Source of the DNA: JAQGHB01 sp036384495
Lineage (GTDB): Bacteria > Patescibacteriota > Saccharimonadia > Saccharimonadales > UBA4665
NCBI GenBank assembly: GCA_036384495.1
Contig: DASVMD010000058.1
Span: 1-23,855 of the forward strand
Length of the DNA stretch: 23,855 bases
Reading direction: 5' to 3'
In this document: one piece after another, positions 19,850 through 23,855 of the stretch
Numbering within the stretch: position 1 is the stretch's first letter
How the letters are laid out: each line of letters begins with the position of its first letter
Program-made: the position numbers and the translations under genes
The notes under the pieces: generated by a model
What the model was told of the DNA's origin: nothing
What the model saw: only the letters and a program-made list of their open reading frames with translations
Database searches by the model: none

Positions 19850-21145
19850 TTAGCTTTGGAATTCGTGCCGGAGCCAGTCGTCGAGGCTGTTGCCGCCACC
19901 GCCGGCCATGCCGACGACCATATCACCAGCGTCTATGTGTTGTTGGATGACTTTTTTGAGCTCGGCGTCGCGCTCCATGGGCTTGGCAATTGACGGGTCA
20001 GACAGATGCGCAATTAATTCTGAGGGCGGAATTATGCGCTGTGCCGGATCTTCACGCGCCAAATAACTAGGGATCCAATAGACTTTGGAGGCGCCATTAA
20101 AGACATCGCGGTATTCGTCAAGCATATAGTGCTGGCGGCGATTGGTTAGCGGTTCGTACACTACCACTAGGTTTTTGCCAGATTCTTCGGCCATTTCGCC
20201 GGCTACGCTCATGGCGCCACGGATTTTTTCGGGGGTGTGGGCGTAGTCGCTATACAGGCCAGGCGCGATCTGTTCCATGCGGCGGCTGAGGCCAGGGAAG
20301 TCGTTCATGATTTCGATCAACCGAGTAACCGGAGTCTTGGTGGCGCGGTGTACGGCCTGGATTGCTAGCCAGGCATCAAGCCGGTTATATAATCCCAGCA
20401 ACCCCACTTCCCTTATCTGTTTTTCTTCAACACTTAACATGTTAAGTGTTGTGGATTCTTCGAGTCCTAAGTAATCGGCATCGTCTTGCCAGATGAACGT
20501 GTGCTGAGACTGGCTAATAAACTCCACAAATGCTGCCTGATAATCTTCGCGCGTCGGAAAAATCTCATGATGGTCCCAGCTAACACCGGTAATCAGGCTG
20601 ATTTCAGGCTCGTAGGCCAGGAAATTACGATCAAATTCGTCGGCTTCATAAATAAAATATTGGCTGGCGGGGTTATAGGCACCCATTTCAGCAAAGCTGG
20701 TTTTAGCTGGCAGAAGGTAACTTACCGGCTCGTGCAATTGGGTAAATAGCCAGGTAACCATGGCGGTTGTGGTGGTTTTGCCGTGTGTGCCGGCAACGGC
20801 TAGTAGCTTCAGTTTTTTATCACTTAAAATTTGGTTCAGCAGCTCATCGCGTTTAGAGGTCTTAATCCCCTGCTCCCTACAAAAAACCAGTTCCGGAGCG
20901 TTGGGGTTTTCAAGCGGCAGCGCAGAGGTGTATACAAACCAGTCAATCGGCGTTTTGTCGTGTACGGCAGCAATGGCCTCACCAGTTTGCCCAACGTGGA
21001 TATCGCTGATCCCATGCTTACGCAGGTAGGCCAGGTAACTCGAATCCTGTTTATCGGATCCTGAAACGGTGTAGCCGGCTTGTTTGGCCACTAGCGCTAG
21101 CGGCCCAATACCCGCTCCACCGATGCCCGAAAAATAAATATGCAT
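19850..21145 (-). CDS. murC: UDP-N-acetylmuramate--L-alanine ligase type (MurC)
   Basis: The 431-residue Mur ligase joins an amino acid to UDP-MurNAc in the cytoplasm during cell-wall synthesis. The N-terminal Rossmann motif FSGIGGAGIGPLA is at residues 5-17, the ATP-binding P-loop GTHGKTTTT at 119-127, and YEADEFDRNF, GVSWDHHEIFP and PGLSRRMEQI follow in the family order. SDYAHTPEKIRGAM starts the third domain. The P-loop and His-His motif are intact. The sequence departs from E. coli MurC in later parts (YEPLTNRRQHY where FQPHRYTR is usual), so the related Mpl ligase is the alternative. A TACCCT -10 (21152-21157) lies 6 bases before the ATG. A perfect 24-base palindrome (20428-20451) lies inside the coding region. 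Confidence 0.85.
   Translation of the reverse strand: MHIYFSGIGGAGIGPLALVAKQAGYTVSGSDKQDSSYLAYLRKHGISDIHVGQTGEAIAAVHDKTPIDWFVYTSALPLENPNAPELVFCREQGIKTSKRDELLNQILSDKKLKLLAVAGTHGKTTTTAMVTWLFTQLHEPVSYLLPAKTSFAEMGAYNPASQYFIYEADEFDRNFLAYEPEISLITGVSWDHHEIFPTREDYQAAFVEFISQSQHTFIWQDDADYLGLEESTTLNMLSVEEKQIREVGLLGLYNRLDAWLAIQAVHRATKTPVTRLIEIMNDFPGLSRRMEQIAPGLYSDYAHTPEKIRGAMSVAGEMAEESGKNLVVVYEPLTNRRQHYMLDEYRDVFNGASKVYWIPSYLAREDPAQRIIPPSELIAHLSDPSIAKPMERDAELKKVIQQHIDAGDMVVGMAGGGGNSLDDWLRHEFQS
20428..20451. repeat. Perfect 24-bp palindrome inside murC
   Basis: The arms CAACACTTAACA and TGTTAAGTGTTG meet without a loop. The central 12 bases TTAACATGTTAA also occur in aspS (3945-3956), and an 11-base variant lies at 7051-7061. 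Confidence 0.6.
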
Positions 21146-21151
21146 GTTTAT

Positions 21152-21157
21152 AGGGTA
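21152..21157 (-). promoter_or_regulatory. Weak -10 box of murC
   Basis: TACCCT on the minus strand, preceded by TG, ends 6 bases before ATG 21145. TGGACG lies 16 bases further upstream. Confidence 0.35.
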
Positions 21158-21187
21158 CAGTCTCTTAGGATTACCGTCCAGCTGCTA

Positions 21188-21193
21188 TATAAT
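21188..21193 (+). promoter_or_regulatory. -10 box of the two-helix membrane protein gene
   Basis: TATAAT ends 9 bases before ATG 21203, which leaves at most a 2-3 base leader and decides that ATG over the longer frame from 21140. Confidence 0.5.
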
Positions 21194-21202
21194 CATAAGC
21201 GT

Positions 21203-21808
21203 ATGGATAAGCGCCAACTGCATCATCTGTGGACCAAAATTAGGGCCGTAAAACCGGTGTATTTGTTGATTGTAACACTGCTGTTGGCGGTGATTTGCGT
21301 ATTTTCGCTCAGGGCCAACAACCAACACATGGTTAAGCTGCGTAATGCCGTATACACGGCCGATCAGAACGATGGCGACGTACAAGGCGCGCTCAAGGCG
21401 CTGCAGGCCTATGTAACCAGACACATGAACACCAACCTCAGCGCCGGCCCCAACGCCGTCTATCCGCCCATCCAGCTCAAATATACCTACGAGCGCCTGC
21501 AAAAAGCCCAAGGCGACAGCGCCTCGGCCGCCAATAGCCAAATCTACACCGATGCTCAGCACGCCTGCGAAGCCCAGGATTCCACGGATTTCTCGGGTCG
21601 CAACCGTGTGCCCTGTATCGAAGCCTATGTTACCTCGCATGGCGGCAAAGTAATAACACCGATCCCCGAAGATCTCTACAAATTCTCGTTCGCCTCGCCG
21701 CGTTGGTCACCCGATCTGGCTGGCTGGAGCCTAGTAGCCACAATTTTCAGTGCCCTAACTTGCGTGCTCGTATTTATTATCGATAAGTGGTTTAAGAAGA
21801 ACGTCTAA
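21203..21808 (+). CDS. Membrane protein with N- and C-terminal helices, unknown
   Basis: The 201-residue protein has a short basic N-terminus, a helix at about residues 19-36, a large polar middle of about 140 residues containing two cysteines (HACEAQDSTDF and RVPCIEAYV) that could form a disulfide, and a second helix at about 176-196 ending in KKNV. The middle probably faces outside. I do not recognise a family. The longer ATG at 21140 would extend into the divergent murC promoter, so I used 21203, which has a perfect TATAAT upstream. The DsbA-like protein in the window could act on such a cysteine pair, as inference. The last 17 bases overlap the 3' end of the next gene on the other strand. 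Confidence 0.6.
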   Translation: MDKRQLHHLWTKIRAVKPVYLLIVTLLLAVICVFSLRANNQHMVKLRNAVYTADQNDGDVQGALKALQAYVTRHMNTNLSAGPNAVYPPIQLKYTYERLQKAQGDSASAANSQIYTDAQHACEAQDSTDFSGRNRVPCIEAYVTSHGGKVITPIPEDLYKFSFASPRWSPDLAGWSLVATIFSALTCVLVFIIDKWFKKNV

Positions 21809-22235
21809 TTGGTATAACACGGGCGGCATCTTCTCGCTCCACCGGAACCAGCACTTTTTTCTCGGGCCAGATGATTTCTTTTACGACTTCCCGAAACGTA
21901 AAGCCGAGCTCTTTATCGATGCGGGTAAGCTCCATTCTTTGATCAATATGACCAACAGTTCGGCCTGTCTCACGGAAATTACTTAGCCCATAAAACCTTA
22001 GTATATCCCCATCCGAGAAGCCCACATGCACGGACTCGGTATTATATAAAAATCCCCTGAACAGCCCGCGGCTGTTTTGGGTGATATTGCCATAAGGAAG
22101 TGTAAACCAAAGACCATGCTTGAGATGGAACGGATCTTCTCCCCCACGTGCTACCCTGACGTGTGTTATCCAGGGCTCACTTACACTCGGATCATCTGCG
22201 CTCGGCGCGTCTTTAAGCCGAACTCCTAAAAACAC
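21792..22235 (-). CDS. Unknown protein of about 147 residues
   Basis: The protein is soluble, without a signal peptide. The centre is Gly/Phe-rich with WFTLPYGNITQNSRGLFRGFLYN and then VGFSDGDILRFYGLSNFRE; the end is basic. I do not recognise a family. No ATG starts the frame. A GTG at 22271 lies inside the terminator hairpin of the upstream gene and is unlikely; GTG at 22244 and at 22235 remain. I chose 22235 because TATGTG lies 6 bases upstream, a weak -10, and GAGG lies just before it; this is tentative. It overlaps the end of the convergent membrane protein gene by 17 bases. Confidence 0.45.
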   Translation of the reverse strand: MFLGVRLKDAPSADDPSVSEPWITHVRVARGGEDPFHLKHGLWFTLPYGNITQNSRGLFRGFLYNTESVHVGFSDGDILRFYGLSNFRETGRTVGHIDQRMELTRIDKELGFTFREVVKEIIWPEKKVLVPVEREDAARVIPIRRSS

Positions 22236-22261
22236 TATCCTCACATAATGTGCAAGCGTAA

Positions 22262-22294
22262 ACAAAAACACCCTTCAAAAGAAGGATGTTTTTA
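22262..22294 (-). terminator. Intrinsic terminator of the single-helix surface protein gene
   Basis: On the minus strand a GAAGG stem-loop with TTTT loop, extended by the complementary A- and T-rich arms around it (one mismatch), is followed by TTTTTGTTT. It lies 19 bases after the stop of the gene ending at 22313. Confidence 0.7.
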
Positions 22295-22312
22295 CTAAGC
22301 GCTAGGTGTTAG

Positions 22313-22957
22313 CTACTGCTTGTTAGTAGTGTTGCTAGTGCTGTTAGTTGCGGCGTTGTTAGATGTGCCGGCGTTCTGAACGGTGTTGCTGGTGTTGGAC
22401 GAGCTATTGCTCTGATCGCTACACTTCTGGCCGTTTGGATTTGCCTTTTCAAAGCTCTTAACGGCGGTGGCAACTTGGCCGTTATCTTGGAGGTTTTCCC
22501 AGAAGGTGACTTGGTCGCGGTTGATGACCATTTGGTCGAACGGTTCGTGGAGTTCACACCCCAATTTTACCAGTGAGACGCTGGTGTTGGTGGTCTTAGT
22601 TTTATCTGTGGAATCACCGCTGGTGGTTTGAAGGTAGTAGATATTGCTTACGACAAAATATTTGCTATTGAGCGTTTTGATGTTGCCGAAATATACTTGA
22701 CCGGTGTTGAGGAATACGGCCTGGAGCTTGGAGCTATCGACGTATTTTTCTTCGGGATTGGTTGAAGTCGTGCCAATCTTTACTGCAACTGCTGCGATAA
22801 GAATAAATATCAGTGCGGCTGCCACAACGACTGCGACTCGACCCCATTTGCCATCGGTATTTTGTTTACTCTTTCGGGCGCCGCTAGATGCCGGTGCTGT
22901 CGTGTGACCACTAGGGGCCGCCGCTGGCGCTTGATTACTGCGGTTCGTAAAATCCAT
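22313..22957 (-). CDS. Single-helix surface protein with Asn/Ser/Thr tail
   Basis: The 214-residue protein has a Pro/Ala/Ser/Gly-rich N-terminus, a membrane helix at about residues 40-61, a folded outer part (about 75-165) that begins YVDSSKLQAVFLNTGQVYFGNIKTL and includes one cysteine, and a low-complexity Asn/Ser/Thr tail of about 40 residues. This lone-helix, repetitive-tail type is one I associate with Saccharibacteria and relatives; function unknown, possibly envelope or host contact. The ATG at 22957 was preferred over longer frames to 23143, which would run into the promoter of the opposite gene. TATAAA at 22977-22982 is a likely -10, with a purine-rich AGGTGGAG leader. A terminator follows. 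Confidence 0.65.
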   Translation of the reverse strand: MDFTNRSNQAPAAAPSGHTTAPASSGARKSKQNTDGKWGRVAVVVAAALIFILIAAVAVKIGTTSTNPEEKYVDSSKLQAVFLNTGQVYFGNIKTLNSKYFVVSNIYYLQTTSGDSTDKTKTTNTSVSLVKLGCELHEPFDQMVINRDQVTFWENLQDNGQVATAVKSFEKANPNGQKCSDQSNSSSNTSNTVQNAGTSNNAATNSTSNTTNKQ

Positions 22958-22976
22958 ATCTTCTCTTCTCCACCTC

Positions 22977-22982
22977 TTTATA
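22977..22982 (-). promoter_or_regulatory. -10 box of the surface-protein gene
   Basis: TATAAA on the minus strand, 19 bases before ATG 22957. The leader is purine-rich (GAGGTGGAGAAGAGAAG). Confidence 0.4.
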
Positions 22983-23060
22983 GTTTTTATGGTTACTGAT
23001 TCAGTGTAATACAGCGATACGGTAAGCGCAACCGGAAAACACATTATCTGGGCTAAGGGG

Positions 23061-23090
23061 TTGACAAGTAAAATCCTACGAGAGTATGTT
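23061..23090 (+). promoter_or_regulatory. Full promoter of the 64-residue protein gene
   Basis: TTGACA at 23061-23066, an 18-base spacer and TATGTT at 23085-23090. The start should be near 23097, with a 32-base leader containing GAGAGGGAGAGC as Shine-Dalgarno. Confidence 0.65.
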
Positions 23091-23128
23091 AGGGGTACAC
23101 TACTAATTGTTAAGAGAGGGAGAGCAAG

Positions 23129-23323
23129 ATGGCTTACAAGCACACTAACTCTAAAGGTGTAACATACTACTTAAATTCTAAGGAAGTCACACTTCGCGGC
23201 GGCAAACTGCAGCGAATCTACTACTTCAGCAAGGACGAGCGCCCAGAAGGTACCGACCTTCCTGCGGGCTTCACCGTCAACGAAAACCCACGCAACGGTT
23301 TCTTGACTGTTAAGCGCTCCTAA
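23129..23323 (+). CDS. 64-residue conserved-type small basic protein
   Basis: The protein is short, soluble and rich in Lys, Arg, Tyr, Thr and Gly. It starts AYKHTNSKGVTYYLNSKEV and contains VTLRGGKLQRIYYFSK, then a Pro/Glu loop and a closing NGFLTVKR. I recall similar small proteins in Saccharibacteria and some Actinobacteria, without a known function. Several features point to high expression: a full TTGACA promoter, a strong Shine-Dalgarno, and a clean terminator of its own just after the gene. The basic, aromatic composition would suit nucleic-acid binding, which is inference only. Confidence 0.75.
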   Translation: MAYKHTNSKGVTYYLNSKEVTLRGGKLQRIYYFSKDERPEGTDLPAGFTVNENPRNGFLTVKRS

Positions 23324-23341
23324 TTACAGGACCTTTCCTAA

Positions 23342-23375
23342 AACACCCGATCATCTGTTGATCGGGTGTTTTTTG
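23342..23375 (+). terminator. Intrinsic terminator of the 64-residue protein gene
   Basis: A perfect 12-bp stem (AACACCCGATCA and its complement) with a 5-base loop at 23354-23358 is followed by TTTT within TTTTTTG. It is the strongest terminator in the window. Confidence 0.85.
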
Positions 23376-23386
23376 TTTGCTATAGT
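23358..23386 (+). promoter_or_regulatory. Promoter of the ABC ATPase gene overlapping the terminator
   Basis: TTGATC at 23358-23363 lies in the loop and right arm of the terminator, and TATAGT at 23381-23386 lies 17 bases later. TATAGT ends 8 bases before ATG 23395; no Shine-Dalgarno is present. Confidence 0.5.
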
Positions 23387-23394
23387 TGGTTGCA

Positions 23395-23855
23395 ATGTCA
23401 GCAATACTCAAAGTCAAAAACCTCAAAAAAATCTATGACGACAAGCCTGCCGTAGACGGTATTTCGTTCGAAGTTGAAAAGGGCGAGATCTTCGGTATTT
23501 TAGGCCCCAACGGCGCTGGCAAAACCACCACACTCGAGATGATCGAGACCATGCGGGAAATCGACGGCGGCACTATTCATGTTGCTGGCATTAACGTTGC
23601 CGAGCAGCCCACCGAAGTTAAGCGGATTATTGGCGTCCAGCCACAAACAGCGGCCTTTCAAGACAAGCAAAAACTGAGTGAGATTATCGAAATGTTCGCA
23701 GCTGCTTACGGTGAAAGAGTAAATACGCAAGAGTTCCTCGACGACGTTCAGCTCGGCGAAAAAGCCAATAGCTTTGCCGAACAACTCTCCGGCGGCCAGC
23801 GTCAACGCCTGAGCATTGCTGCCGCGCTGGTGCACAGCCCGAAAGTATTTTTTCT
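23395..23855 (+). CDS. ABC transporter ATP-binding protein, 3' end missing
   Basis: The first 153 residues of an ABC ATPase are visible. Walker A GPNGAGKTT is at residues 37-45, the Q-loop region IIGVQPQTAAF is near residues 79-89, and the signature LSGGQRQR is at about 131-138. Walker B and the H-loop are beyond the end. The sequence EIFGILGPNGAGKTTTLEMIETM matches exporter-type ATPases of the DrrA/CcmA group, which work with a separate membrane permease that should lie downstream of the window. Start ATG 23395 follows a TATAGT -10 at leaderless spacing. Confidence 0.9.
   Translation, partial: MSAILKVKNLKKIYDDKPAVDGISFEVEKGEIFGILGPNGAGKTTTLEMIETMREIDGGTIHVAGINVAEQPTEVKRIIGVQPQTAAFQDKQKLSEIIEMFAAAYGERVNTQEFLDDVQLGEKANSFAEQLSGGQRQRLSIAAALVHSPKVFF

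Noticed and set aside
1..23855. CRISPR array, integrase, transposase or insertion-sequence ends
   Set aside because: No regularly spaced repeats and no transposase or recombinase motifs were found; only isolated short palindromes exist.

Overview
The window reads as a gene-dense chromosomal segment of a Patescibacteria/CPR bacterium, most likely a Saccharibacteria (TM7) relative. This rests on family impressions, not a search. The signs are a 64-residue protein of a type I associate with that group (23129-23323), small lone-helix surface proteins with Ala/Pro or Asn/Ser/Thr tails, a MutY-like glycosylase without its iron-sulfur cysteines, near-absence of intergenic space, and housekeeping genes with no biosynthetic operons. 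UGA is used as a stop (mazG-like gene), so the code is not the recoded one of Gracilibacteria/SR1. There are no tRNA or rRNA genes, no CRISPR array and no insertion sequence that I can see. No stretch over 300 bases lacks a gene.

Layout. 1-1005: 3' part of an unidentified zinc-ribbon protein. 1028-1630: nadD-type adenylyltransferase. 1633-1857: strong promoter with a possible small gene. 1851-2516 (-): anchored DsbA-like thiol oxidoreductase. 2612-3643: CBS-domain membrane protein. 3665-5419: aspS. 5409-7057 (-): three small membrane-protein genes. 7226-7849 (-): AlkA-type DNA glycosylase. 7939-9737: aldo/keto reductase and DUF1295 membrane protein. 9740-12971: patch of accessory character with an EEP-fold phosphoesterase, TauE/SafE permease, small His-rich membrane protein, P-loop kinase and a BrnT/BrnA toxin-antitoxin pair. 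13042-15090: large anchored surface protein with carboxypeptidase-regulatory-like repeats. 15085-15930 (-): LssY C-terminal-like protein. 15956-16991: divergent pair of a 71-residue protein and the MutY-like glycosylase. 17021-17284: tail-anchored Ala/Pro protein. 17346-18687: tsaC, MazG-like and Nudix operon. 18755-19816: unknown gene with foreign-looking codon use. 19850-21145 (-): murC-type ligase. 21203-22957: two-helix membrane protein, an unknown protein and a single-helix surface protein. 23129-end: the 64-residue protein, its terminator, and the start of an ABC transporter ATPase.

The main pattern across the window is regulatory. Most genes have no Shine-Dalgarno sequence. Instead a -10 hexamer (TATAAT, TATACT, TACAAT, TAAAAT and similar) ends 5 to 9 bases before the start codon, which puts the transcription start on or almost on the first base of the start codon. 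A minority (dsbA-like, aldo/keto reductase, mazG-like, the 64-residue gene) carry ordinary leaders with Shine-Dalgarno sites. I used this rule to correct several start codons. Convergent genes often share or overlap stop codons, and only two convincing intrinsic terminators are present.
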